Positions 50,022 to 58,326 of a DNA stretch of 64,000 nucleotides are shown here, one piece after another; position 1 is the stretch's first letter, and every line of letters begins with the position of its first letter. The position numbers and the translations under genes are program-made. The notes below the pieces were generated by a model, which worked only from the letters and a program-made list of their open reading frames with translations, was not told the origin of the DNA and did not search any database. Origin of the DNA: Undibacterium sp. CCC3.4 (GTDB lineage Bacteria > Pseudomonadota > Gammaproteobacteria > Burkholderiales > Burkholderiaceae_D); assembly GCF_034347425.1 (NCBI RefSeq), contig NZ_CP133779.1, positions 4,030,001 to 4,094,000 on the forward strand, given 5' to 3'.

Positions 50022-51200
50022 TCAGGCACCGGAGACCATGCACTGCAGCGCCTGCTCGATGTCGGCCAGCAGATCAGCCGTGTGCTCCAGCCCTATATTG
50101 AAACGCACCAGTGTGCCCGGCTCTTGCCAGTCGCTGCGCATGGAGGCGACCCGGTAAGGCAGGCACAAACTGTGCGCACCGCCCCAACTGAAGCCGATTT
50201 TAAATAAACGCAAACTGTCGACGAAACGGTCGGTTTGCGCTTCCGTGTAGCGAGCGTCAAAGATCACCGAAAATAAGCCGCCGGCAGCGCTGAAATCACG
50301 CTGCCAAATCGCGTGCCCAGGACAATCAGGCAAGGCCGGATGCAAGACCCGGCTGATTTCGGTGCGCTGCGCCAGCCATTGTGCGACCAAGCGCGCGCTG
50401 CGATCGTGCGCCTCTAAACGTAGTTTCAAGCTACTCAAATTGCGCAACACCAAATAGGCGTCATCCATGCCGATACCATAACCGAGGCGCATGTGGGCAA
50501 GCTGCAAGCGCTGATACAGTTCGGCATCACGCGTAATCAAGGCCCCCATCAAGACATCGGAGCCGCCGCTTTGATACTTGGTCAAGGCTTGCATGACGAT
50601 ATCGACGCCGTGCTCGAAGGCGGCAAAGGCGAGCCCGGCTGCCCAGGTATTATCGAGCGCCACCAGCACCCCACGCGCATGCGCGGCGGCACAGATGGCC
50701 GGAATATCGGGCACTTCCATGGTCACCGAGCCCGGCGCTTCAGTCCAAATCAAACGCGTTTCCGGCCTTATTAACTCGGCAATTCCGGCACCGATCAGCG
50801 GATCATAGCAGCGCGCACTGATGCCGAACTGTTGATTCAACCATTGCGCCAAATCGCGGTTAGGACCATACACATTCTCGGGCAACAGCACATCGTCACC
50901 AGTCTTCAATAATGCCAAATCGAGTAAGCTGATGGCCGCCAAGCCACTCGGTGCTAACAGGCAGTGTTTACCGCCTTCGATTTCCGCCAAGCGCGCTTCC
51001 AGCGTGAAGCTCGTCGGGGTACCGTGCAAGCCATAGGTGTAAGAGGATTTATCCAGCCAACTGCGCGCTCGCATCGCTGCCACGTCGCTAAATATCACCG
51101 TCGAGGCGTGGTGTATCGCTACCGGCAGCGCGGCAAAACCAGCCGGCGCTTGATAAGGGCTATGAATAAAACGGGTTTCATCTTGCGGTATTTTTTGCAT
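50022..51200 (-). CDS. metC: Cystathionine beta-lyase (PLP-dependent)
   Basis: This 392-residue Cys/Met-metabolism PLP enzyme cleaves cystathionine to homocysteine, pyruvate and ammonia. The Schiff-base lysine is Lys208 in ALTKYQSGGSDVLMG. The PLP-binding YTYGLHGTPTSFTLEARLAE, APSGLAAISL and ALDNTWAAGLAF fit the family, and the Trp in ALDNTW and the SWGG region near residue 345 favour beta-lyase over gamma-enzymes. It is transcribed alone, divergent from the solute-binding-protein gene. Confidence 0.92.
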   Translation of the reverse strand: MQKIPQDETRFIHSPYQAPAGFAALPVAIHHASTVIFSDVAAMRARSWLDKSSYTYGLHGTPTSFTLEARLAEIEGGKHCLLAPSGLAAISLLDLALLKTGDDVLLPENVYGPNRDLAQWLNQQFGISARCYDPLIGAGIAELIRPETRLIWTEAPGSVTMEVPDIPAICAAAHARGVLVALDNTWAAGLAFAAFEHGVDIVMQALTKYQSGGSDVLMGALITRDAELYQRLQLAHMRLGYGIGMDDAYLVLRNLSSLKLRLEAHDRSARLVAQWLAQRTEISRVLHPALPDCPGHAIWQRDFSAAGGLFSVIFDARYTEAQTDRFVDSLRLFKIGFSWGGAHSLCLPYRVASMRSDWQEPGTLVRFNIGLEHTADLLADIEQALQCMVSGA

Positions 51201-51386
51201 GGTAAACTCTCGTAAGAAACAGATCGCGCTTTGATTGTAAAGCTATTCGATATGGGGCGGGACAATTACCCGGCAAAGCGTAAAACAACACAGCGCGCAG
51301 ATGTAACGTCGCTCGCAATTTCCGATGCAATATGCCATGCTTATACACCAAGCATTTACCACCTGCCCCCAGACTGGATACACTCG

Positions 51387-52274
51387 TTGAAACAGCTGAT
51401 TGCGTTCGTAAGCACTGCCCTTGTCGGTCTCAATTTGTTTTTGTGCGCAGCACTGCCTGCTGCCGCCATGACACGCGTGATCTATCCCTTGGGCGAAGTC
51501 GCACACGATACCCGCTATGATGACGTCATCGAGATACTCAAAACCGCGCTCAAAAAAACGCGCAGCACGCATGGCGACTATCTGTGCATCCCTAGTCCAG
51601 TGCTGATGCCGAAAAAACGTTTTTTAATTGAATTGCAACAGCCTACGCACAGCATCGACATCGCATGGAATCCCACCTCAGAAGCATTGGAGAGCGAACT
51701 CACACCGATCCGCATTCCATTGCGCAAGGGCTTGCTTGGCTATCGCATTGCCTTGATACGCCGCGAAGATCAAGTCCGCTTCGACCAAGTCAACAGCATC
51801 GAAGATTTGAAAAAATTCACTCTCGGCCAAGGTAATGGCTGGGTCGATAATGCCATCTATCAGGCTGCCGGCATCATGACGCTTGAGGCGCAATACAGTC
51901 AGTTGATCAAAATGCTGGCGGCGCAACGCTTTGATTTTTTCCCGCGTGGCGTGAGTGAAGTCGAGAGCGAATACCAAGCGAATCACTTGGCTTACCCAGA
52001 GTTGGCAATAGAAAACAATTTACTGCTGTATTACCCTTTTCCCGACTACTTTTTTTTTAATCACGCCGATACCGCTTTGAAAAACAGGATAGAAAGTGGC
52101 TTACGTATCATGCAAAAAGACGGCAGCTTTGATAGAATTTTCAATAAATACAATCTGGCGACGATACAAAAATTGAAGCTCAAGCAGCGCCGTCTGCTGC
52201 GGCTGAATAACCCGACCTTACCAAAAAAAACGCCGCTCAATGAGACGGCGTTGTGGTTCGTTCCGGATATGTGA
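51387..52274 (+). CDS. Periplasmic solute-binding protein (type 3-like), orphan
   Basis: From TTG 51387 this is a 295-residue exported protein with a signal peptide (LIAFVSTALVGLNLFLCAAL, then PAAA) and an amino-acid-binding-protein-like fold (QVNSIEDLKKFTLGQGNGWV, RFDFFPRGVSEVESEYQ). No transporter genes are adjacent; such orphans often act as sensors or have lost their transporter. The start is uncertain, as the open frame extends to 51231 and no good ribosome site is visible. Its 3' end overlaps the rimO terminator. Confidence 0.7.
   Translation: MKQLIAFVSTALVGLNLFLCAALPAAAMTRVIYPLGEVAHDTRYDDVIEILKTALKKTRSTHGDYLCIPSPVLMPKKRFLIELQQPTHSIDIAWNPTSEALESELTPIRIPLRKGLLGYRIALIRREDQVRFDQVNSIEDLKKFTLGQGNGWVDNAIYQAAGIMTLEAQYSQLIKMLAAQRFDFFPRGVSEVESEYQANHLAYPELAIENNLLLYYPFPDYFFFNHADTALKNRIESGLRIMQKDGSFDRIFNKYNLATIQKLKLKQRRLLRLNNPTLPKKTPLNETALWFVPDM
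52224..52253 (-). terminator. rimO terminator inside the neighbouring gene
   Basis: On the minus strand AACGCCG and CGGCGTT form a stem followed by a run of T. It lies 34 bp beyond the rimO stop, within the coding end of the solute-binding protein gene. Confidence 0.8.
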
Positions 52275-52286
52275 CAAACAACGCTA

Positions 52287-53669
52287 TCAGAGCGCATTAC
52301 CCCACAAATCATGCGCATCGGCTGCCGTGATCAGCACATCGACAAACTCGCCGACGAGCAACTTGCGATTCGGTTCGTAAGGCGGCTTGATATACACCAC
52401 ACCATCAATCTCAGGCGCATCGGCAGCACTGCGACCGACACCGCCGCTGCGATCGAGTGTATCGATGAGCACACGCATGGTCTTGCCAACCTTGGCTTGC
52501 AAGCGCTGTTTTGATATCCCTTCTTGCAATTCCATCACACGCCGACGACGGTCTTCGCGCACCTCATCCGGCACTTGACCGGGCAAGTCATTGGCACTGG
52601 CACCATCGACCGGCGAATAGGCAAAGCAGCCGAGGCGGTCGATCTGCGCTTCGCGCAAGAAATCGAGCAGATACGCAAACTCTTCTTCGGTCTCACCGGG
52701 AAAGCCGGCAATGAAGGTCGAGCGTATCGTGATTTCCGGACACATTTCACGCCAAGCACGGATACGTTCAATATTTTTTTCACCACTGGCCGGCCGCTTC
52801 ATGCGCTTCAAGACATCGGGGTGCGCATGCTGCAACGGTACATCAAGATACGGCAAGACATGGCCATTATTCATGAATGGGATGATGTGATCGACATGCG
52901 GATACGGGTAAACGTAGTGCAAACGAACCCAGGCATCATAGCGTTTAGCCAACTCACCGAGCGCTTCAACCAGTTGTGTCATATGCGTCTTGAGTGGCTT
53001 GCCATCCCAAAAACCGGTACGGAACTTGATGTCGACGCCATAGGCACTGGTATCTTGCGAAATGACGAGCAATTCCTTGACCCCGGCTTTGAACAAATTT
53101 TCCGCTTCCAGCATGACTTCGGCGATAGGTCGCGACACCAAGTCGCCACGCATCGAGGGAATGATACAAAAGCTGCAGCGGTGATTACAGCCTTCTGAAA
53201 TTTTTAAATACGCGAAATGCTTAGGTGTGAGTTTGACACCTTGTGGCGGCACCAAATCAAAAAATGGCTCATGCGGTTTCGGCAAGTGTTTATGCACGGC
53301 AGTCATGACTTCCGTCAAGGCATGCGGTCCGGTCACTTCCAGCACTTTCGGATGTATCGCCAAAATCATGTCGTTGCCATCACGGTCTTTTTTCTTGCCC
53401 AAGCAACCAGTGACGATGACTTTGCCATTTTCGGCCAAGGCTTCACCGATGGCATCGAGCGACTCTTGCACTGCCGCATCGATGAAACCACAAGTATTGA
53501 CGATGACGAGGTCGGCACCTTCGTAGGATTTGGCTGTTTCGTAGCCTTCTGCACGCAATTGCGTGAGAATTTGCTCGGAATCGGTCAGGGCTTTCGGGCA
53601 ACCGAGCGAGATGAATCCCACTTTCGGCGTAACGGCAGTTTCTTGGCGGCGTATTTCAGTTATAGACAT
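52287..53669 (-). CDS. rimO: Ribosomal protein S12 methylthiotransferase
   Basis: RimO adds a methylthio group to Asp of ribosomal protein S12. The 460-residue protein has an N-terminal UPF0004 domain with cluster cysteines Cys24, Cys60 and Cys89, the radical-SAM motif CNHRCSFC (Cys161, 165, 168), and a C-terminal TRAM domain. ATG 53669 gives [10 protein letters not shown], and the upstream in-frame extension is not conserved. A degenerate second copy of its first 24 codons and leader lies at 57368-57484. Confidence 0.97.
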   Translation of the reverse strand: MSITEIRRQETAVTPKVGFISLGCPKALTDSEQILTQLRAEGYETAKSYEGADLVIVNTCGFIDAAVQESLDAIGEALAENGKVIVTGCLGKKKDRDGNDMILAIHPKVLEVTGPHALTEVMTAVHKHLPKPHEPFFDLVPPQGVKLTPKHFAYLKISEGCNHRCSFCIIPSMRGDLVSRPIAEVMLEAENLFKAGVKELLVISQDTSAYGVDIKFRTGFWDGKPLKTHMTQLVEALGELAKRYDAWVRLHYVYPYPHVDHIIPFMNNGHVLPYLDVPLQHAHPDVLKRMKRPASGEKNIERIRAWREMCPEITIRSTFIAGFPGETEEEFAYLLDFLREAQIDRLGCFAYSPVDGASANDLPGQVPDEVREDRRRRVMELQEGISKQRLQAKVGKTMRVLIDTLDRSGGVGRSAADAPEIDGVVYIKPPYEPNRKLLVGEFVDVLITAADAHDLWGNAL

Positions 53670-53785
53670 AAAGGGTGCGTAAAAAGGTACGAAAGCGAAT
53701 CGAGTATTGTACCGCGTCACGCTCTGACTTGCCGCAAGAACCGACGATTTCGCTGAAGTTTGAGCGGATTGGCGTCTACGGCGAC

Positions 53786-53950
53786 TTAAGGAAGCGCGGA
53801 GTTAATCGCTGTGGAATTGGCCGTTGCCAATGAGGATACAATATAAGGCGTCTTTTGCTGTCAATAGCGAGCTATTGACAGCAAAAGACGACGCAAGTGC
53901 GCCTCAGTGGCGGCGGACAAACCATTTGGATTAAATCTGCGCTTCCTTAA
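53786..53950. mobile_element. 165-bp inverted-repeat element with a 42-base hairpin
   Basis: Terminal repeats TTAAGGAAGCGC at 53786 and GCGCTTCCTTAA ending at 53950 continue as 22-bp arms that match at 20 positions. Inside, 53849-53868 and 53871-53890 are perfect 20-bp arms around GA. It encodes no protein. GGAAGCGC also occurs in the spacer at 28488-28596. Confidence 0.7.
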
Positions 53951-53970
53951 ACACAATGGCCGCAATAAAC

Positions 53971-54004
53971 AGTCTCTGAAAGCTGCGCTATCAGAGACTT
54001 TTTT
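53971..54004 (+). terminator. Orphan rightward terminator
   Basis: AGTCTCTGA and TCAGAGACT form a perfect 9-bp stem with an 11-base loop, followed by T5. No rightward gene precedes it within 1.6 kb, so it may end a small RNA or be left from a lost gene. Confidence 0.7.
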
Positions 54005-54064
54005 CTACTTTCACTGGAGGCGGTGATTTTACGGACTCGGTCAATGAATCCAACAGAGCTCAAC

Positions 54065-54853
54065 TCAGCCTAAATCATATATACGATCATTTACGGCACG
54101 TCGACCATTGTCTATGGAAATACCAACTTGACAATTACTGATGCTACAGCCACTCCAACTATTCCAACTTCTCCCGCCATCCCTTGAAATTTCAAGAATA
54201 TCTGAATTACCACGAAAAAAAACACCATGAGATTGCATTTCAAGTATCTCAATTATCAACTCATTTGGTGGATTCATTTTGAGAACCAACGAAATATCGC
54301 CAAGTCCACGTCTAATCGTTATACGAGGACCTATGCAGTCGACATCCCAATTGGTAGAACCAACTGAAAATTCATTATCCTGAATCTTCAGGGTAAGCCT
54401 TCCCTTTGAATCAGTAAATTGCCCAGAAAGTCGGACTGGCTGTCCAGCGTCTGCCGGCGGGGTCACAGTAAGGATGGGACACCCATTTACAACAATTAAA
54501 TGCGTGCAATTAAAAAATGAGACACCAGCAAAATTAATCCTTATTGGTTCCAAACCAAAATCAAACAACTCACTTGAATATCCCTGCTGCTTACATTTAG
54601 GATTAGCATTGTGTCTAGCAACAATTTCGGCAGATAAACGACCACGCGCACGCTTCTGATTACATTGAGAGCATAGCAAAGTCATTCCTGCCGGATTGTG
54701 CTCAGTAGCATTTGCAAAATCAGGGTCAAAATGCTCATAGTCATAAAAAGCAAGGCCACAAATTACGCAACCAAAACCGCATCGTTGACGAATTTCCCGC
54801 GCGATCGGGTTTGGAATTCTTCGTGATAGACCGTATTTATTTTTATTTAACAT
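54065..54853 (-). CDS. HNH nuclease-like protein with unknown C-terminal domain
   Basis: This 262-residue protein has an HNH-type zinc region at about residues 20-75 (CGFGCVICGLAFYDYEHFDP, then LLCSQCNQKRARG, giving two CxxC pairs with a histidine between). A beta-rich C-terminal half of about 160 residues (GDISLVLKMNPPNELIIEIL, ISRDGGRSWNSWSGC) is not one I recognise. The first half suggests a DNA nuclease. It is AT-rich compared with the backbone and sits next to hicAB in the accessory insert. A defence role is possible but not shown. Confidence 0.7.
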   Translation of the reverse strand: MLNKNKYGLSRRIPNPIAREIRQRCGFGCVICGLAFYDYEHFDPDFANATEHNPAGMTLLCSQCNQKRARGRLSAEIVARHNANPKCKQQGYSSELFDFGLEPIRINFAGVSFFNCTHLIVVNGCPILTVTPPADAGQPVRLSGQFTDSKGRLTLKIQDNEFSVGSTNWDVDCIGPRITIRRGLGDISLVLKMNPPNELIIEILEMQSHGVFFRGNSDILEISRDGGRSWNSWSGCSISNCQVGISIDNGRRAVNDRIYDLG

Positions 54854-54960
54854 TAAAATTAGACACTAATATTTCCCTTATTGTATAGCGCTGTCTCTTG
54901 TATATTTTCAAATAAAAAAAATAAATACATACGAATACACAATTAACTTACTCTTATTTT

Positions 54961-54982
54961 TTGTGTGTATGATTACACACAA
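54961..54982. promoter_or_regulatory. Inverted repeat before hicA, candidate operator
   Basis: TTGTGTGTA and TACACACAA are perfect 9-bp arms with TGAT between. The repeat lies 23 bp before the hicA start and suits autoregulation by HicB. Confidence 0.6.
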
Positions 54983-55005
54983 CCATCCGAATGTATGGAG
55001 GCAAA

Positions 55006-55188
55006 ATGAACTCGAAAGAGCTAATTCGTATGCTGGAAGAAGATGGCTGGCGACATGTACGTACCACTGGCAGTCATCATCATTTCAAGCACCCGACGAA
55101 GCCTAACTTGCTGACGGTACCACACCCGAAGAAAGATTTGCCAATTGGTACAGTTCACAGCATCCTAAAAAAAACCGGACTCAAATGA
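55006..55188 (+). CDS. hicA: HicA mRNA-interferase toxin
   Basis: HicA toxins are small double-stranded-RNA-binding-fold ribonucleases that cleave mRNA. The 60-residue protein has the signature KELIRMLEEDGWRHVRTTGS with the catalytic His in GSHHHFKHP, and LPIGTVHSILKKTGL at the end. GGAGG precedes ATG 55006. The toxin is intact although its antitoxin gene is interrupted. A 181-bp AT-rich gap, longer than usual, separates it from hicB. Confidence 0.93.
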   Translation: MNSKELIRMLEEDGWRHVRTTGSHHHFKHPTKPNLLTVPHPKKDLPIGTVHSILKKTGLK

Positions 55189-55750
55189 ATCTGATTTTTT
55201 TACTAAAAATACTGTTAATCTATTTTTTGCACATTTGAACAAAAACTTTTTAAACCAGTTCAATTCAAGTAACTCACATTTTTATATCATTTCAGTTAAA
55301 TTTAATTACATTACATTTGAAAAACATTAGGGTAAAGTAGAAAAAATGTCTTTTCTAGAGAGGCTAAACATGGATATCCCCGTCGTCATACACAAAGAAG
55401 ATGGAAGCGTATATGGAGTATCGGTTCCCGACATTCCAGGTTGCTATTCACACGGAGAAACTATTGAAGAGGCAATCAAAAACACAAAAGTAGCGATTTA
55501 CGGTCACGTATCAATATTGCTCGAATTAAATGAACCATTCATTATTACCGCATCAAAAATTGATAATTTAATTCAAGACCCAGAATATGCCAATGGGATA
55601 TGGGCTGTAGTAGACGTGGATATGTCCAAAATCGACACAAAACCAGAGCGAATAAACTAAAGTGGCCCCCTAAGTCCAGACAATTATTCAAAGAGTTTAA
55701 GATAGTGCCTGTTTCTGCCACAGCTGCGCGGCGCTGCCCCGTTATTCGCA

Positions 55751-56662
55751 CTACATCACTACCGTGCTTTTCTTTTCTAGCTTTTTTGAATCAGGCAGTT
55801 CAGTACCAAATTTGTTTACGATCTTGGCACCGCCGCCCACGCCTGAGCCATACACGGTTTCCGGCGTTTGATAACCCAATGATTGATGTTTACGCTCAGC
55901 GTTGTAGAACATAAAATAGTTCGCCAAGCCGATCACCAATTCCGGCATACTTTCATGCTTTTTCAAATACACTTCTTCATATTTCACACTGCGCCATAAG
56001 CGCTCAACAAAAATATTATCCAGCGCCCGACCGCGACCGTCCATACTGATTTTGATGCCGTTTCTAAGCAGCAGCCCAGTAAAGGCCTGGCTGGTAAACT
56101 GCGCACCCTGATCGGTATTAAAAATCTCCGGCGTTCCATACCATTTTATGGCTTCTTCCAAGCAGTCCACGCAAAACCCCGCATCCATCGTGTTCGACAA
56201 CCGCCAGGACAGCAGCTTCCGGCTGTACCAGTCAACGATCGCCACCAGATACACAAAACCCCGCGGCAGCCTGATGAATGTGATGTCTGTACTCCAGACC
56301 ATATTTGGTCGAGTGACGTCGATACCTCTCAGTAAGTACGGGTAAATCTTGTTCTGCGGATGCGCTTTACTGGTGTTGGGGCCTGGGGCCATACCTGCCA
56401 ATCCCAGTTGCTGCATCAGCCTCTGTACGCGCTTTCGGTTCACTGTATGGCCACAGTCTCGCAAGTAATGCGTCATGCGTCGCGTGCCGTAAAATGGATG
56501 TCTGGTGTATTCCTCGTCAAGCAATTGCAACAGCAAACTATCAAACGGATTGATCTCTTCCTGCAAGCGCTTTTTCTTGTCGTACACGACCGAGCGCGTG
56601 ACTGAAACGAGACGGCATTGTGTGGCGATTGAAAGGGCAGAGAGCGGCTCTACCCACTGCAA
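55751..56662 (-). CDS. IS3-family transposase OrfB (DDE domain)
   Basis: This 303-residue frame has the HTH_21 region (YTRHPFYGTRRMTHYLRDCG) and the rve integrase core with catalytic Asp in WSTDITFIRLP, Asp in FNTDQGAQFTS and Glu in ERLWRSVKYEEVYL. It is normally made as an OrfAB fusion: the run of eight A in the end of orfA permits a -1 shift, after which the frame continues into QPVTVRLQWVEP. The end is intact. Confidence 0.94.
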   Translation of the reverse strand: MQWVEPLSALSIATQCRLVSVTRSVVYDKKKRLQEEINPFDSLLLQLLDEEYTRHPFYGTRRMTHYLRDCGHTVNRKRVQRLMQQLGLAGMAPGPNTSKAHPQNKIYPYLLRGIDVTRPNMVWSTDITFIRLPRGFVYLVAIVDWYSRKLLSWRLSNTMDAGFCVDCLEEAIKWYGTPEIFNTDQGAQFTSQAFTGLLLRNGIKISMDGRGRALDNIFVERLWRSVKYEEVYLKKHESMPELVIGLANYFMFYNAERKHQSLGYQTPETVYGSGVGGGAKIVNKFGTELPDSKKLEKKSTVVM

Positions 56663-56670
56663 TCGTACCG

Positions 56671-56964
56671 TTACAGGCTGATCCCTGACTTTTTTTTAAG
56701 CCAATCGAGTTCCATATTCAGTTGCCCAATTTTGGCATAGAGACGGTCTGGGTCGTTCTGTGTGCTGGCCGGTTTCGGACCGCGTTTACCTTCAAACAGA
56801 CTGCCTGCATTTTCCAGTAATTCTTTCTTCCACTGGCTGACCTGCGTCGGATGCACCCCGAACTCTTGGGCGATCTGATTGATCGTCTTTTCGCCTTTGA
56901 TCGCCTCAACTGCCACCTTGGCTTTTTGTGCGCCGCTAAATATTTTTCTCTTATTTTCACTCAT
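56671..56964 (-). CDS. IS3-family transposase OrfA
   Basis: This 97-residue helix-turn-helix protein (FSGAQKAKVAVEAIKGEKTI, NQIAQEFGVHPTQVSQWKKE) ends in a leucine-zipper-like stretch (LYAKIGQLNMELDWLKKKSG). It binds the element ends, and the frame ends just after the A-rich slip site that allows fusion with OrfB. Confidence 0.93.
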   Translation of the reverse strand: MSENKRKIFSGAQKAKVAVEAIKGEKTINQIAQEFGVHPTQVSQWKKELLENAGSLFEGKRGPKPASTQNDPDRLYAKIGQLNMELDWLKKKSGISL

Positions 56965-57176
56965 GGTCTGCCTCGTCTCTTTTCGACAGACACTAGTTTA
57001 AACTGTTGTCCGGATATGTGGATCCACTATAAACATCAGCATTCCCCGCTTTGTTCTTAGCAAGATCGATACTTATGTAGAAAAACGCCACGAAACAAGA
57101 AGTGGCTTTCTATCCAGAGCTGCCTTGGACGCAATAAGTAAAGAGTCCAAAGAGGAAGCTGCTACATGATAGATCT

Positions 57177-57205
57177 TCATCAAAAATCTGACTAGGGTTT
57201 GAAAC
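57177..57205. repeat. 29-bp repeat shared with 24249-24277
   Basis: This is the reverse-complement copy of the repeat before the helicase gene. It lies eight bases after the end of hicB, and CACCGGCC / AGGCCGGTG immediately to the right form a small hairpin. Confidence 0.7.
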
Positions 57206-57319
57206 ACCGGCCTACAGGCCGGTGAGCGAGGAAGGAGCGACCCGATGGGAAGGGAGGCAAACCCCTTCCAGAGTCTTTTCCAGCGTCGCTTGCGACGATC
57301 CATTCAGTTGTCACCCAAG

Positions 57320-57352
57320 CAAAAAGCCCATCATTTGATGGGCTTTCTTTTT
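57320..57352. terminator. Bidirectional terminator between hicB and phaR
   Basis: AAAGCCCATCA and TGATGGGCTTT form an 11-bp stem around TT, with A5 on the left and T-rich sequence on the right. It could serve phaR (leftward) or hicB (rightward). Confidence 0.75.
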
Positions 57353-57367
57353 ACCTGAAGGCTCTTA

Positions 57368-57484
57368 CGGGCAAGCGAGCGAGATGACCGCCACTTTCGG
57401 CATAACGGCAGTTTCTTGGCGGCGTATTTCAGTAGTGCACATAAAGAGTGAGTAAAAAGGTACAAAGCGTATCCACTGTTGTAC
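57368..57484 (-). pseudogene. Degenerate copy of the rimO start and leader
   Basis: Reading leftward, 24 codons ([19 protein letters not shown], then ISLAC) match the first codons of rimO ([19 protein letters not shown], then ISLGC). About 50 bp of matching leader follow upstream. The match covers 53595-53712 against 57368-57484 with scattered changes, then ends. It is a partial duplication, not a functional gene. Confidence 0.85.
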
Positions 57485-57504
57485 CTTTTGCATCCGTACT
57501 GGCT

Positions 57505-58062
57505 TTATTTTTTATTCACATCTTCCGGATTAAACGGGAAGGTATTGAACATGTTTTTGGTCTGACTTTGCATTTGTTCTTGCATTTGCACGAACAAGCT
57601 TTTGCTTTGATCGATGTAATTGCCCATCATGCCCTGCATCATCGGCCCTTGCACATTCATGAACTGCGTCCACATTTCCGGGCTGAAGGGCTTACCTTCG
57701 TAAATGCCTTTGGAATTTTCCGACAATTTGGTTTGAATATCGATGAAAGCCTGCACATTTTTTTCCAGATAATTGCCCATCATTCCTTGCATGGCATGGC
57801 CATAATAACGAATGATTTGCGACAGCACGACGCTGGAAAACATCGGTGAGCCGCCGGCTTCTTCTTCCAAAATGATTTGCAACAAGATACTGCGTGTCAG
57901 ATCTTCGCCGCTTTTGGCATCGATCACCGCAAAATCATCATTTTCGAGCACGAATTGTTTGACATCAACGAGCGTGATATAGCTGCTGGTCTGGGTATCG
58001 TACAAGCGACGATTCGGGTATTTCTTGATCAGATGCTGTATTGTTTTTTTGGCGCTGTTCAT
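57505..58062 (-). CDS. phaR: Polyhydroxyalkanoate synthesis repressor PhaR
   Basis: PhaR binds PHA and represses phasin and PHA genes. The 185-residue protein has the PHB_acc_N DNA-binding domain (HLIKKYPNRRLYDTQTSSYI, then TLVDVKQFVLE) and two PHB_acc repeats (YGHAMQGMMGNYLEKNVQAF; QGPMMQGMMGNYIDQSKSLF). The ATG at 58062 fits the family, and the upstream frame is not conserved. It is the third gene of phaC-phbB-phaR on this strand. Confidence 0.96.
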   Translation of the reverse strand: MNSAKKTIQHLIKKYPNRRLYDTQTSSYITLVDVKQFVLENDDFAVIDAKSGEDLTRSILLQIILEEEAGGSPMFSSVVLSQIIRYYGHAMQGMMGNYLEKNVQAFIDIQTKLSENSKGIYEGKPFSPEMWTQFMNVQGPMMQGMMGNYIDQSKSLFVQMQEQMQSQTKNMFNTFPFNPEDVNKK

Positions 58063-58326
58063 TGCAATCTCAATTAACGAATCCACATCCCGCTTCGATC
58101 GGAAGCCGGACTCAAGCAAGCAAACTCGCGCATTTAAAAGCAAAATGCGATAAGCTGATTGTCCCCATTTTTTTTTGGTTTTTTTGCACCTGCATAGGCA
58201 CGCCGACTTGGCGACGTACACTGCCGATGGGACTATTCTACCGTATTGCGGCAAAAAATCGGCACACAATCACGCGCAAAGCGCTTTCGCAGACGAAAGC
58301 TGCGTGTTTGCGTGCCGAAACACAAC

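Larger units (their letters stand above)
55658..57031 (-). mobile_element. IS3-family insertion sequence, 1374 bp
   Basis: The element is bounded by imperfect terminal repeats starting TAAAGTGG and (reverse complement of the right end) TATAGTGG. It is flanked by the 3-bp repeat AAC at 55655-55657 and 57032-57034. It carries two overlapping-frame transposase genes on the minus strand. Both frames are open, so it may be active. Confidence 0.9.
55370..57169 (+). pseudogene. hicB: hicB antitoxin gene split by IS3-family element
   Basis: The first part (55370-55657) encodes the HicB N-terminal toxin-binding domain (MDIPVVIHKEDGSVYGVSVP to KPERIN). The next codon, TAA, belongs to the inserted element. 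After the element the same frame resumes at 57035 with ISIPRFVLSKIDTYVEKRHE and TRSGFLSRAALDAI, the ribbon-helix-helix DNA-binding domain, ending at TGA 57167-57169. Removing the element and one AAC repeat restores an uninterrupted antitoxin of about 140 residues. The 96-residue N-terminal product could still bind HicA but should not bind DNA. GAGAGG lies before ATG 55370. Confidence 0.92.

Noticed and set aside
57073..57303. 76-codon frame on the minus strand after the IS element
   Set aside because: It lies opposite the 3' part of hicB and over a hairpin and repeat, with a basic low-complexity product.
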